A stretch of DNA of 64,000 nucleotides from Cokeromyces recurvatus (GCF_025118155.1 NW_026251390.1:496001-560000), one strand, 5' to 3'; shown: positions 47,092 through 59,883, counted from the stretch's first letter. Notes: generated from the sequence alone by a model not told the origin. A program made the numbers and translations.

Positions 47092-47731
47092 TGTTATGAT
47101 TGTAGTTGTCTTTACAACTAAGTTAATAGAAATAAACCATAATAAAAAGGTTATTCAAATAAAACTAGTGTACTGTACTTCAGAGCATATCATTCATTCT
47201 ACATTCAGTTTTAAAAAATAATTATATACATTGTATTACGTAATAATAAGAATTCAATAGGATTATGACTGTTATATGCAGTCACATAGTTATTTTATAA
47301 GTCATACATATTATATATACATCTATAATGTTGAATATTGTTATGTAATAACGTCTTAGAGGATGATAATAATTGCGGCATATAAATAATTGGTATTGTT
47401 ATAGCTGGAATATTCACTGTAAATTAATATTAACGCGTTGCTTTCCCCAGAAATAACAATTGAGTATATTTTTAATAACAGTGACAACTCAGGGCGACTA
47501 AAGCTAAAAATATATCCTATTACAAGCAAAATTGTTCGGAGACAACATTTATACTGACAACATTTACATATAATGCTTTATTAATATCACTTATCTTGCA
47601 AAAAAACATGTAAATAGTCCTTGTCATTTTTCCATATTATTTTTTTCTTTTGATAAACTATACAGAGTTTTCACAGACTTGTCTTTTATGTTTTCTCTTT
47701 CCTTGTCTTTTGCATTTAAAACAGATACAAA
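47092..47731 (-). repeat. Right inverted arm (640 bp) of candidate element
   Basis: Inverted partner of 44157-44748. On the minus strand its outer end encodes a variant of the same tail (VSVLNAKDKERENIK, ending KEKNNMEK and stop at 47624). It carries an extra 87-bp segment at 47436-47522. The outer end abuts a DDE transposase relic without an obvious target-site duplication. Confidence 0.85.
47436..47522. repeat. 87-bp segment present in only one arm
   Basis: Absent from the left arm at 44382/44383. It contains a perfect 10-bp inverted repeat, TATATTTTTA (47465-47474) and TAAAAATATA (47505-47514), with a 30-nt spacer. Either a small insertion in this arm or a clean deletion from the other. 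Confidence 0.6.
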
Positions 47732-47953
47732 TGTATGTATTTGCCTACTTACTCTCCCTTTCTCAATCCTATCGAAGAGATGTGGTCCAAAGTGGAGATG
47801 CTTTTCCTCCATAATGAGGTTACTTCTTCTGACCAACTAACACCTAGAATTATAGAAGCTGCCAAGGATATTATTATTGCCGATTGCGAAGGGTGGATGA
47901 AACATTCCATTAGTTTTTTCCCTCGCTGCTTGGCATTAGAAGAGATACTTTAG
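47725..47953 (+). pseudogene. Second DDE transposase relic, C-terminal part
   Basis: Plus-strand frame reading YKCMYLPTYSPFLNPIEEMW, then SKVEMLFLHNEVTSSDQLTP, RIIEAAKDIIIADCEGWMKH and a stop at 47951. This is the third catalytic region and C-terminus of a DDE_3-type transposase. Everything upstream (catalytic Asp motifs) is missing, replaced by the inverted arm. It differs from the relic at 42541, so two transposase lineages are represented. Confidence 0.75.
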
Positions 47954-49385
47954 TACTACTATCTAGATTAATATTTATGCAACCACATTTTTTTAGCAGT
48001 TTGAAATATGTTATGAAAATAAAAAATTTGGTTGCTTTATCTTGATGTTCTTTACAAAATATGGATATGTAATTAAATTAAAACCCGTAATAAACTTCTT
48101 TTTGCTTTTCAAACAATGCAAACTTTATTAATAAAAAAAAATAACTATTGGGTTTGTCCAACCTGGCAAATTAATTGTCCAGGGATGCAAATGATTTTTC
48201 CAAAGATGCAAATTTAGTTTATTTGCCATCCAAAGAATCCTCTATAAAGTTGACCTGATATAGCATGGTGCTCTCTACGATGCTTTAGTCCTGCCCAATC
48301 TGTCTTTAGACTTCCCTTTTCTTCTCTGGCTTCGCCAGCATTCATAGACTCCCCTCTCTTCCTCTTTTTCTTTCCTTTTTCCTTCAGTCTATGAAGATTT
48401 TTTTTCTCTAAATACAGTTTTGAACTGGTCCAGGCAATTTTAGTATATAAAATACTTGTGCTCATTTGGATTTTTATTTAATAAATCTCAACTTTTCTCT
48501 TTAAAAAAAATTAGTGTTTATGGGCGCCAACTTTTTGGATAAGACCAGTATTTACTGACTTCAGAAATTGACTCTCGTAGGACGATTGCTGACATTGAAA
48601 AGTAAGGCAATACTGCTTTTATTAAAATGAAGAAGTACTAAATAAGAATTACTTTATTTAATGGGCACAAGATAACCTTGGAAGATTTTTTTTTTGTGAA
48701 TAATGACAGCTTTCATCAAGCAGAAAAAAAAATAAAATAAGAAAAATTTTAAAAGTATTATGTCATTTATTTCTGAAAAAAGCGTATGTATGTCATGCAT
48801 ATGCCTAATTTATTGTCATAGGAACAGATTATGATACTCTATTATTTTATACTAGATACGAAAAATCATTATTCATGTGAATTACAACAAAAGAAAAAAA
48901 AAGGAGGCATTCCTCTTCCAAATGTAATGTCGTGTGATACAGATTCAGCAGCTATATACTGTATTTTGTTTAATGTTTTTTTATTTGCCTGCATTTACAA
49001 TATATTATTAGACTCTCTATTCATATGCTGTGTTTATTACCCGTATAAATAGCATCGAGAACATTATATAGAATCCTGTTATCATTGTTATAAACCTAAA
49101 ACCGGCAAATTAGGAAATCAAAGCATTAATTCTAGTTATTAGAAGAAAGCATCAACATTTTAATTTAGCTAAAACTGACAAATTAAAAATCATTTCGTTT
49201 TTTAAAATTGCATGTGAAAAGAAGAAAAGTAATACGGAACATGAAATCATTAATTCTACTTAGTCACTTCAATTACCTGACATTTAAAATGAATGACATA
49301 TATTTATATTTAATAAGCTTAATATTTACCCCACCTTTTTATTATTATTATTTTATTTTATTTTATTTTATTATTATTGTTTAAA
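47954..49385. other. Gene-poor right flank of the transposon island
   Basis: No intact gene. A minus-strand 83-codon frame at 48214-48465 is basic and ends GQLYRGFFGWQIN; it may be another transposon scrap. (TTTTA)n occurs at about 49351-49372 just before the acyl-CoA oxidase start. Confidence 0.5.
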
Positions 49386-49678
49386 ATGTCTTTTGATAAT
49401 AACATATCCACCAAATTTCCTAAGCTTGCACCTAAGGGACCTTCAGGAGAACTTCTTTTAGCACATGAGCGAACCAAAGGTTCATTTGACGTTAATGAGC
49501 TTTCCAAGTTTATGTATACAGAAGAATGGCTACAAAAAATGAATAAGGTTCTTAAAGTTATGGAGTCAGATCCTGCTTTTGATAAAACAAATCGTTATTA
49601 TCTTAGCCGTGAAGAGAAAATTGCTACTTCATTAAGAAAAGATAAACGTCTTATTGAAGTTGTAAAGTAAGTGCTTCA

Positions 49679-49731
<53 letters not shown>

Positions 49732-51753
49732 TCACTTGCAATAAAATTAATTTGTGTTTAAATTTTGCTGCTAGGGAGCAAAATTGGGATGAAGTTGACA
49801 CTCAAATTGCAAACTTTTTATATGATCAATCCTCGCCAGTAAGTGAATTGAACCAATTTCACCTTTTTCTTCTAAATATAAAAATATATATATATTAATT
49901 CATAAAAATGTATAGTTTACTCTTCATTACAATATGTTTGTTCCTACTTTAAAAAATCAAACTACAGATGAACAAAAGAAACTTTTCCTCGAGCCTGCAT
50001 TAAGACATGAATTTATCGGTTGTTATGCTCAAACCGAAGTAAGTTGTGTGTATAAATAGGAAAAAAAGAAAAAGACAGCAACTAACCTTTGTCCCTTTCT
50101 ATATATATACAATAGCTTGGTCATGGCTCTAATGTTCAAGGTCTTGAGACAACAGCTACTTATATTCCTGAGACAAATGAATTCGAACTTCATTCACCTA
50201 CTTTAACCTCTGCTAAATGGTGGATTGGTGGTCTTGGTAAAGCTGCAAATCATGCAATTGTTATGGCTCGTCTTGTTACAAATGGTAAAGATATGGGTCC
50301 TCATCCTTTCTGTGTTCAAATTCGTAGTCTTGAAGATCATCATCCACTTCCTGGCATAACGGTGGGTGATATTGGTCCTAAATTTGGATTTAATACTGTT
50401 GATAATGGTTTCATTATGTTTGATCACTATCGTATACCTCATGTTGCCTTTTTGGCCAAATATTCTCAAGTAAAGCCTGGTTCCGGTGAATACATAAAAC
50501 CTCCTAATGCTAAATTATCCTATGGTACCATGGTCTTTGTTCGTGCTCACATTGTGATGGGTGTGCGCTATGCTCTTGCCAAGGCAACCACAATTGCTAT
50601 TCGTTATTCTGCTGTTCGTCAACAATTTGTAGATGCAACTAACCCAAAGAAATGGGACAATAAAGTGATTGAGACTCCTGTTCTTGATTATACTATGCAA
50701 CAATATCGATTATTACCTGCGATTGCTGCGGCTTATGCTTGTTTCTTTACTGGTTGTGAGATGATACGTCTTTACAACTTGAATCATGAAGCGATGCAGC
50801 AGGGTAACTTTTCACTCTTGGCTGATCTTCATGCTAGTTCTTCAGGTCTCAAAAGTTTAACAACGACGATGGCCATTGAAGCCATTGAGGATTGTCGACG
50901 TGCCTGTGGTGGTCATGGATATAGTATGTTTTCTGGTCTTGGACAATTCTATCAAGATTATCTTCCTAATGTCACTTGGGAAGGTGACAACTATATCTTG
51001 ACACAACAAACGGCTCGTTACTTATTAAAGACATTCCGTCATGTGATTGCTGGTAAAGCTGAAAAATCAGAATATAACCAAACTGTCACTTATTTGAGTC
51101 ACTACTTGGAGAATCCTCAAGCCAAGTGTCCCGCTACTACATCTGCTGATTTCTTGAACCCCGAATTAATCCTATCTGCCTTTGGTTTCCGTGCTGCCTA
51201 TGGTATTGCTCAAGTAGCGGAACAAATTGACCGCCATGGTCGTTCATGGAACTCGATGCTTGTTGAAATTAATCGTATCTCTCGTGCTCATTGTCAATAT
51301 ATGTTGGTTCGTAACTTTATTGTAACCCTTCAGGCAGATGAATCCCTTTCAAAGAACAAGCCAATGTTAAGAGTACTTCGTTTACTTTCCAGTTTGTTTG
51401 CACTTCATACCATGGAAAAGGAACTATCCGAATTCCTTGTTTCAGGCTATCTTCAACCTGAACAATCTATATTATTGAAACAACAAGTGATTGATCTTTT
51501 AGAAGCCATTCGTCCTGAAGCTGTATCTTTAGTAGATGCCTTTGCTCTTCCAGACTACTTTTTACATTCTGCTTTAGGACGTTACGATGGTAAAGTGTAT
51601 GAAGCAATGACTGAGATGGCAGAGAGAGAGCCCTTGAATCATACATTAGTCGTAGACGGTTATGAAGAATGTATTAAGCCTTTTGTAATCAAAGGACTTA
51701 AGAATAATAAGCCATTGTTAGAAAACAATACCACCCAAACTGCCAAGTTGTAA
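49386..51753 (+). CDS. Peroxisomal acyl-CoA oxidase
   Basis: First step of peroxisomal beta-oxidation: FAD-dependent oxidation of acyl-CoA to trans-2-enoyl-CoA with H2O2 formation. Four exons (49386-49666, 49775-49838, 49916-50038 and 50116-51753) give 701 residues, normal for the family. Signatures: CYAQTELGHGSNVQGLETTA (acyl-CoA dehydrogenase/oxidase motif), ACGGHGYSMFSGLGQFYQD, and TWEGDNYILTQQTARYLLK, where the Glu of WEGDN is the catalytic base. The protein ends AKL, a canonical type 1 peroxisomal targeting signal. Intron 1 contains a run of 50 T. The start is the first ATG in frame; the TTG codon upstream is ignored. Confidence 0.95.
49681..49730. repeat. T50 homopolymer in an intron
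   Basis: Uninterrupted run of 50 T in intron 1 of the acyl-CoA oxidase gene, 14 nt after the donor. Confidence 0.9.
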
Positions 51754-52226
51754 ATACTAGATTGTAAATTATTACATCCCCCTCTTTCCTCTTTTTTATA
51801 TTTTCTTCCTTCCCTTAGAAGTGTATATATACAAATATATATGTATATAAATATATACATAATATTTATATGTACTTTTATAAAACTATTTATTATTATA
51901 CATCTTTATTCAAAAAATAAAAAAAAGATGTAATTAAGCCTTAAAAACGTTTATCAAAGAATTATACATATTAATAAGCATCCTTTTACTTATTTTCTTC
52001 AAAGAGAAGGAATATCTTTAATTATACTATGTACTTGAAAAAGTTATCAAAAATATAACTTGAATACCTCGAGCTTACATCATACACAACATTAATAAAA
52101 ATGTCTTACAATTAACTCTATTTCTCTTTCATTTTCTCTCTCTCTCTTAAAAAAATGTTAAGTAAAAGTACTACTAATATACTATCCAACTATAATAAAT
52201 AATGATATTATCTTGTATCTTTCTTA

Positions 52227-52260
<34 letters not shown>

Positions 52261-52754
52261 GAAAATTAATTTAGAACCCAAAATTGCGCGAATAATTCGC
52301 CACTTTTATTTTTAATGAGTCATAAAGCCTATGCATTATTTTTTCACTAATAAATAGATTTTATGAAATGCTTATTATTACAAATAACAAATAACGTAAT
52401 CTAATAAAAATAATAATTAGTAAAGAGAAAGAGAGAGAGAAAAAAAATATTTATTTAAGTAATATTCTGTTGATATAAAAGTACTAATTTTTATTTGTAA
52501 GGAATTGGACCCACTAACATGGTTATATTACTATGACTTATAGATTCTCGAGATTTGATTGGATAGTTTAGATATCATTCAAGCAGATCAATTTCTTTGA
52601 TTGGGCAAATGTACCAAATTGGTCATAGCCTATTATACCTTTCAAAAAGTAATAACACATAAATAAATAAATAAAAAGCCAGTTTGTTTTTTTTTCTTTT
52701 TTTTTTTCATTGTTTACTTTAGCATAATATATTCCCCTTTCTTGATTAATTGAA
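51754..52754. other. Intergenic region
   Basis: AT-rich spacer with a T30 run at 52230-52259. Just before it is a pyrimidine stretch at about 52123-52148; a (GA)n tract lies at 52424-52440. It should contain the promoter of the isopropylmalate synthase gene. No gene is seen. Confidence 0.55.
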
Positions 52755-54555
52755 ATGACTGCTTCTACTGATAAACTTGTTATATTTGATACTACTCTTC
52801 GCGATGGTGAACAGGTAAGGCATTGTTTAATTTGAATTTTCATATGCTAAAATAATTGATCTTCTTTTTTTTTTCCTGTAGTCTCCAGGTGTAACTTTGA
52901 ACGCAGAGGAGAAGATCGAGATTGCTAAACAACTTTCTCGTCTTGGTGTTGATGTCCTTGAAGCAGGTTTTCCGATTGCCTCTTTGGGTGATTTTGAAGC
53001 TGTGAATCGTATTGCTCGAGAAGTTGGACCTTTAATGATTGGAAGAGAAAAAATAGGTCATCCTATGGTAAATATAAGCTGTGTATAGCATATAGAACAG
53101 ATAATTTATTTCTACTATATATATTGGATTCAATAGACAATTTGTGGTCTTGCTCGTTCAACGCCTGATGATATTAAACGCTGTGCAGAGGCGATTGCAC
53201 CTGCTCCTCGTAAGCGTATTCACGTCTTCCTTGCAACATCGGATCTTCATCTTAAATACAAACTTAAAATTAATCGTGAAGAATGTATTCAACGTGCAGT
53301 AGCTGCTGTCACTTTGGCACGTACCTTTGTTGACGATGTTGAATTTTCACCTGAAGATGCTGGACGTTCTGATCCTGATTTCCTTTGTCAAGTACTTGGT
53401 AATGTAATAGAAGCTGGAGCTACCACCCTTAATATCCCAGATACGGTGGGTTACAATATGCCTGAAGAATATGGAAATCTAATAAAATATTTGATTGAAA
53501 ATACACCTGGTTCTGAAAGAGTGATCTTTTCGACACATTGTCATAACGATCTTGGTTTAGCTACTGCTAATACCTTAGCAGGTATCAGTCATGGTGCACG
53601 ACAAGTGGAGGTGACCATCAATGGTATTGGCGAACGAGCGGGTAACACATCGATGGAAGAAATCGTGATGGCTATTCATACTCATCCTAATTATTTCCCT
53701 GTTCATCATACGATCAATACAACTTTGATTTATCGTACCTCTCAGATGGTCTCTACACTCTCAGGGATGATGGTACAAGCCAATAAAGCGATTGTGGGTC
53801 GTAATGCCTTCCTTCATGAATCAGGTATTCATCAAGATGGTGTTCTCAAGAATCGACAGACGTATGAAATCATTACCCCCGAGACTGTGGGGGTAACGAA
53901 TATCAATCTTGTCCTCGGTAAGCACTCTGGTCGTAATGCGTTCCGTGAACGTTGTAAGGAACTTGGGTTTATAGATATGACTGAAGCAGATTTTCAAAAG
54001 GGATTTGAGAATTTCAAGACTCTTTGTGATAAAAAGAAGAATATAAATGATGCAGATATTTTAGCTATTCTTAGTAATCAAATAGGTGCTTCCTCTAACA
54101 ATCCATATTATACGTTGGTATCGACACAAGTGGTAGCAGGTGCCAATACGACCTCTATGGCCTCTGTCAAACTTTATAATGTAAAGGAAGATAAAGAGTC
54201 AAGTGATGCGGCTGTGGGCGTGAATGGTCCTATTGATGCTATCTTTGAAGCTATTCAACGTATTATAGGTCGTCGTTTCCTTCTTACCAAATTTGATATC
54301 AGTGCTGTTGGTGAAGGAAACGATGCCTTAGGTAAAGCTGAAATTCAAGTCAAGGCTGATTCTTCCTTACACCACCACCAACAGGATAATCGTCTTTCAA
54401 AGGCCGCTTTTACCTCTAGTGTTGCTGATGTGGACATCATTACAGCTGCTACAAAGGCTTACCTTAGTGCCATTAATAAACAAATAGCATGGGAAAATGA
54501 ATTGGCTAAAGGGACTGCTCGCAGTATCAATGAGGAACGTAAAGTGGATATCTAA
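52755..54555 (+). CDS. 2-isopropylmalate synthase, LeuA type
   Basis: Condenses acetyl-CoA with 2-oxoisovalerate in the first committed step of leucine synthesis. Three exons (52755-52814, 52882-53067 and 53137-54555) give 554 residues. The TIM-barrel shows [16 protein letters not shown] (catalytic Arg/Asp), [18 protein letters not shown] (metal-binding HxH) and [20 protein letters not shown] and [10 protein letters not shown] follow, then a C-terminal LeuA dimer/allosteric domain with [13 protein letters not shown]. The sequence is like bacterial and plant LeuA, not the longer yeast Leu4 form, which begins its barrel with a different STDLRDGNQ motif. No presequence is evident, so a cytosolic location is likely. 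Confidence 0.93.
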
Positions 54556-54832
54556 CTAAATGATGATCTATTATATTACTCTTCTAATAACATACAACAG
54601 CTTCTTATAAATGGGTCACAATCCTTGTAAATAAATAAAAATTATGATTAATGCTTCATTTTTTTTTTTTTTTTTTTTTTTTTTTGACTGTTTATAAATA
54701 TTTGTATATGTGTATATAAAAAAAAAAAAAGATTTTGTGTTGCCTTTTTTTTTTTTATTCTTATTTTTTTTTATTTTTTTTTTTCTTTCCTTTCTTCTTC
54801 TTCTTTTTGAAACTGTAGTTGAATAATTAACA

Positions 54833-56636
54833 ATGGTTGCTTATGGTGGAGGTAACAATTTTGTTAGAACATTTAAATGAAACCTTAAATTTTAATAATA
54901 CATGTATATACACGACATGTAGATGAAGTTAATGCCTTAGTTTTTGACATGGGCTCAAGTATGACGCGCGCAGGTTATGCTGGTGAAGATACGCCACGCG
55001 TTATGTTTCCAACTAGTGTTGGATATATTGATATTAAACAAGAAGAGCATTCAACAGTTCAGCCTACAGATGAAGACAGTGTAATGACTGATGCTGATAA
55101 ACCTTCATTACCAACAAACGAAAGGAAATATTTCATCGGTGATAACAAAATCAATGTATTTAGAAGTCAAATGGAAATTAAAAATCCTTTAAAAGATGGC
55201 ATAGGTATTATTAACATTTAGAATGACTCAGGATGCTGTTATTAATTAAGATATATACACATATATATATATATTTATATTAGTTGAGGATTGGGAAGCT
55301 GTTGAACAAATCTGGGATTTTACGTTTAATAACATGTTACGAATTAAACCTGAAGAACATCCATTATTATGTACTGAACCAGCATGGAATACAAAAGAAA
55401 ATCGTGAAAAAACAATTGAAATTGCCTTTGAAAAGTTTCAATTTCCTGCCTTTTATCTTGCTGTCGATGCAGTTTTAACAGCGTATGTAAACTCAATCGA
55501 TTTAAACCAGCCACAGATTTTTAAACCATTTGATTTTTGTTTTTGTTTTATATATATATAGTTTTTCGGTAGGTAGAGCAACAGCACTTGTACTTGATTC
55601 AGGTGGAGAAGTGACAAGTACAGTCCCTGTGTATGATGGATTTGTGTTAAAAAAAGGTGTTTTGCATCAACCCATTGCTGGTAACACCTTAACAGAGATG
55701 ATTAAAACACAACTTAAAAACGATTTAAATTATACAATTACACCTCGTTATAAGATTGCTAAAATGAAAAAGCAAACATTAGAAGCAGGTGAGCAGCCAG
55801 AATTTGAATTACGTGAATTAGAAGGATTAAATGATAGTTTTAATGAATATCAAATTAATGTAATTGAGAAATATATATAATACATATCGAAAAAAAAAGT
55901 AAAATAATACTCATACTTGCATGTATCAAATAGAGAGTTATCAATGAATATAAAGAAACAGTCTGTCAAGTATCAGAAGTACAATATGACGAAGTGTAAT
56001 TAAATATGAATACATGCGTTATCTACTTTAATTAACGAGATTTTTATTTTTATTTTTATTTTTTTTAGACTTTTATCGTCAAGACCAAAAAAATCATTTG
56101 GATTTCCTGATGGATTCAATTATTCGTTTGGATTAGAAAGATATAAAGTACCTGAATTGCTTTTCGACCCTAACATGAATGATAAATCAACAGAGACTCA
56201 AGAAGAAGAAGAAGAAAAAGAAGGGAAAGAAAAGGAAACAACAGAAAAAAAGAAATATTTGGGTGCACATGAAATGGTTTATAACAGCATCAATAATTGT
56301 GACATTGACCTTCGTCCTCTTTTATTCAATAATGTTGTGGTGACGGGTGGAAATACATTATTTAATGGGTTTAATGAAAGATTAAATTATGAATTACCAC
56401 TAAAGGCACCAGGAGTAAGTTCTTTTTATATAGATAACTGTACAGTCAATTTAATGTTATTCTATTCTGTATAGAGCAAAATCAAAATTCATGCAGCTGG
56501 TAATGCAACTGAACGTAAGAGTAGTAGTTGGTTAGGTGGCTCTATTTTAGCTTCTTTAGGCACTTTTCATCAATTATGGATATCTCGAAGTGAATATGAT
56601 GAATTTGGTGCTTCTATTGTACATAGAAAATGTTAA
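54833..56636 (+). CDS. ARP4: Actin-related protein 4 (BAF53-like)
   Basis: Nuclear actin-related subunit of chromatin remodelling (SWR1/INO80) and NuA4 acetyltransferase complexes. About seven exons are inferred. The N-terminus [19 protein letters not shown] and [12 protein letters not shown] is the Arp4 phosphate-1 region. Further matches: [72 protein letters not shown], and the C-terminal [19 protein letters not shown] and ASIVHRKC. A Glu/Lys-rich insertion ([13 protein letters not shown]) interrupts subdomain 4, where actin has none. About 440 residues. Confidence 0.93.
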
Positions 56637-56669
<33 letters not shown>

Positions 56670-56754
56670 TGATATTTATATAAGCATATATGTATACATA
56701 TTCATATATATAAAATTATATACATGTATATATCCTTTTTTTTTTTTTTTTTTT

Positions 56755-58953
56755 TTAGTATAATGAAGGCGTAGTATCATACAAGTCATTTAATCTATGT
56801 CTTTTACTTGGCTGTTGTTGTTGTTGTTGAGATAAAGAAGACCAAGTAAGCTTTTTATTATTTAACATTGTTGATTGCCAATAAGGATCATGATTACTCT
56901 GAGCTGGTATTGTTTGAGAAGTAGTGGATATTGTAGAGTAATTGTGATGGAAAGGATAATGATTACTAGAAGAAGGTTTAGATGACGTAGAAGTAGGGTT
57001 ATCTAACAATAAAGAAGGTATTGTAGTAGGTGGAGAAGGTTGTTGATGCATTAACATGTTCTTGTTATTTATTGTTGATTCTTCTTCTCTTTCTTCTTCT
57101 CCTTCTTCTTCTTCTGCTGTTGCTGCTTTTTCTTCTTGATTGTTTGTAATTTTTAAATGAGCACAATGCTTTTCTAATATGTCATATAAAGTATTCTTCG
57201 AGAATGGCTTTGGTAGAATATCGTTCATACCAATTCCAATATATTGTAAGATATCATCATGAGAGAAATTAGAAGTCATGGATACAATAGGAGTTAAAGA
57301 ATCATAACGTCTAATATTTCTTGTAGTTGCAATACCATCCATTTCAGGCATAACAATATCCTTTTTTTTTAAAAAAAAAACAATTATTTAAATGAATAGA
57401 AAAAGGCTTATCAATAGTTACCATTAAAATCAAATCAAATTTTTCATGACTCAATTTATGTAATGCTTCTATACCATTCTTTGCTAAATTGATTGAACAG
57501 CCTACCATATTTAACATACGTCCACACATATCTCGATAAACAGCATCATCATCTACAAGTAATATACGAGGTGGAGTTGCCCAATTGACTAACATTCTCT
57601 TTTTACCTTTGTCATTATATGGTATATTAGATACCTGAGATGATATACTAGTAGGTATATGCTGAGCTAAATGAGATGTTGGCGGGTTCAGAGTTAAAAG
57701 AGAAGATACATTATTTGATGTTTTAATAGCATTTTCATTATGTAATTGTGAATTTTTTACTGCAGAGATAGAAGAAGAAGAAACTGTTGTATTATCTAAT
57801 GCATTTTGTTGTTGCTGTTGAAAATGAGGAGGTGGAGGAGGTGGAGTTGGAGTTGGTAAAAAGATGTCTGTAAGAAGACTTTCAAGAGGTGTAGCCATAG
57901 TTGTTGATCGCTGCTGTTCATTCCAAGAAGTATTATGATTGGAGGAAGGATGAATGTCTACTTTTTCAATTTTCACTAATTTTGGAGTGAATAATAATAA
58001 TAATAAAAAAAAAAAAATAGTCTTCTGATTTTACCCTTTTCTTGATTTAATTTCATACATTCTTTCAAAAGTTCGTCTTTTGCCTTCATATTGTTTCGGA
58101 AGAATGAAAATTCATTTAGAATCAATTCTTCCTTTTTATTTATATGAGTTATTGTTGTTTCTAAATTAACATGAGATTGCTTTAATTCATCTATTTCTGA
58201 TTGAAGATTTCTTGTTAATCTTAATAGTTCATCATAATCAACATCATCATCATTATCCTCAGTTATAATATTAGGTGAAAATGAAGCTGACTCTAGTCTA
58301 ACCATATCATCATCTATAGTGTCGTCATCTTCTGCTTTTATTTTCTTCTTTGTTGCCTTTCTTTTAATATTTTTTAATAAATCTTTTCTGTCCCGTTTAA
58401 AGGATGTGTGTTCAAATTCCCAAACCTATTTTATGTGTAAATAAATGTATACTAAATTCAGTTTGTACACCCTCTTTCTCTCTTACTTGATCTCCGTTTA
58501 ATTTTTGAATAGTGTCGTTTGCTTTATTGCTTCTCACTTTATGAAAATCATATTTGTTTAATTGACGTACAAAACTTGCAAAATTACAATGTTTAAAATA
58601 CTTTGGAAGAATAACTTTTGTAAATTCAGTAGTATCCTTTACTAAAAAACTTGTACCTGAAGGATTCCAACAGAATACATCCTTATGTGCTTTGGTTTCA
58701 AGCATACTAAATATACGTACATACACACATACATATACATATTTATACATGTTTTAAAAAAAATTAACTTATTACTTTAATATTTCATCAGCTGATTATT
58801 ATAATTTTTATTTGTTTTTTCTAACCAAAATAATTTCTGAATAAAGTCAGGAACAGTTAAACTACTTTTAGTGACATTTTCAGTTTTCTTTATTTGTCCT
58901 TTCATAGTTGCTCGTTTTAATATATTATTGTCGATTTCATTCATTATGTGCAT
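56755..58953 (-). CDS. SKN7: Skn7-type transcription factor (HSF domain plus receiver)
   Basis: Nuclear output protein of a histidine phosphorelay and of oxidative and cell-wall stress. About six exons are inferred. The N-terminal HSF-type DNA-binding domain is [20 protein letters not shown], then [20 protein letters not shown] and [22 protein letters not shown] coiled coil follows ([20 protein letters not shown]). The receiver domain has LLVDDD, the phospho-acceptor Asp in [15 protein letters not shown] and LPKPF. An intron (57357-57422 region) falls directly in front of the acceptor Asp codon. The C-terminal tail is Gln-, Ser- and Glu-rich. Start taken at 58953; an in-frame ATG at 58944 is equally possible. 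It converges on Arp4 with 118 bp between stops. Confidence 0.92.
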
Positions 58954-59883
58954 TGTCAATATAACCTGAACGTATGCTTTTATAAATGAAAGCAAATGTA
59001 CATGTAAAATAAAAAGAAGAGGAAGAAGAAGAAGAATAAAAAAAAAAAATTGAGACAATTTATTTTAGTTTCAAAAAAATCTATAACAAAAAAAAAAGCT
59101 TGCTTGACCTTTTTTGGATATTCAACGTCACTTGAGATTAAAATTTCTGTAAACCAAATTTTGCATTAAGAATTCTTTCCCCCCCCCCAAAAAAAAAAAA
59201 AAAAAAATAGTATATTTATTGTTTATACAATGAAATTAGCTTCTGGGAAAGGAGGAAGGGTTTATTTTTTAAAGAAAATTACAAGACTAGCATGAATTAA
59301 AGTGTTTATAGTGTAAGAGTCTTTAAGCCTTTCGTTTATTACATGAATTGTATAGAAATTAGAATTATGTCTATTATTGGTAACGCGACGCTGTATGGGC
59401 CAGGATGATTGAAAATGACAAATCATCTACTAGGAGAGAATAGCTCCTCACGTTTAATCATGACTTGACTGTATACTACTTTAACTATCTATTCTATTCT
59501 ATCCTTTTTTTTTTGGCTCAAGGTGAAGGTTTATAAATCAAATAATGCTTATATCTTTTATGAACGTAAACTAAATGTTTATCTTATACTATCGTTTTTG
59601 TTTTTTTATTGAAAGGGAAGGAGTGAATACTTCTTTCATTGTATCCTTTTTTATGACTAATTATTTTTGAACTATATGCCTTGTATTATTGGACAAGTAG
59701 ATTATCACTTAATATAGCCTTAACTGGATGCTATCAATATTGAACATGACTTTTTAAGCACACACATACACACACTATATATATTTATCTACACTAAAAA
59801 ATTAAGAATGCTTATTCAATAGTTCAAACCATTATAGGCTTTAATTTTATTTTTACATAAATATCCATGCTTTCTTTTCTTTT
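58954..59883. other. Intergenic region
   Basis: AT-rich spacer with a C9 run followed by an A-run at about 59180-59208. No gene is supported. It should include the Skn7 promoter at its left end and the 3' end of TFIIF beta at its right. Confidence 0.55.

Noticed and set aside
44157..47731. Assembly-artefact palindrome
   Set aside because: The arms differ by many substitutions, a 15-bp repeat copy and an 87-bp segment, so they are not a duplicated read or contig end.
44157..47731. Terminal repeats of an LTR retrotransposon
   Set aside because: The repeats are inverted, not direct, and no reverse transcriptase, integrase or gag-like sequence is seen between them.
48214..48465. Basic 83-codon minus-strand frame
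   Set aside because: Possible transposon scrap, but no recognisable domain and no supporting neighbours; left as part of the flank.
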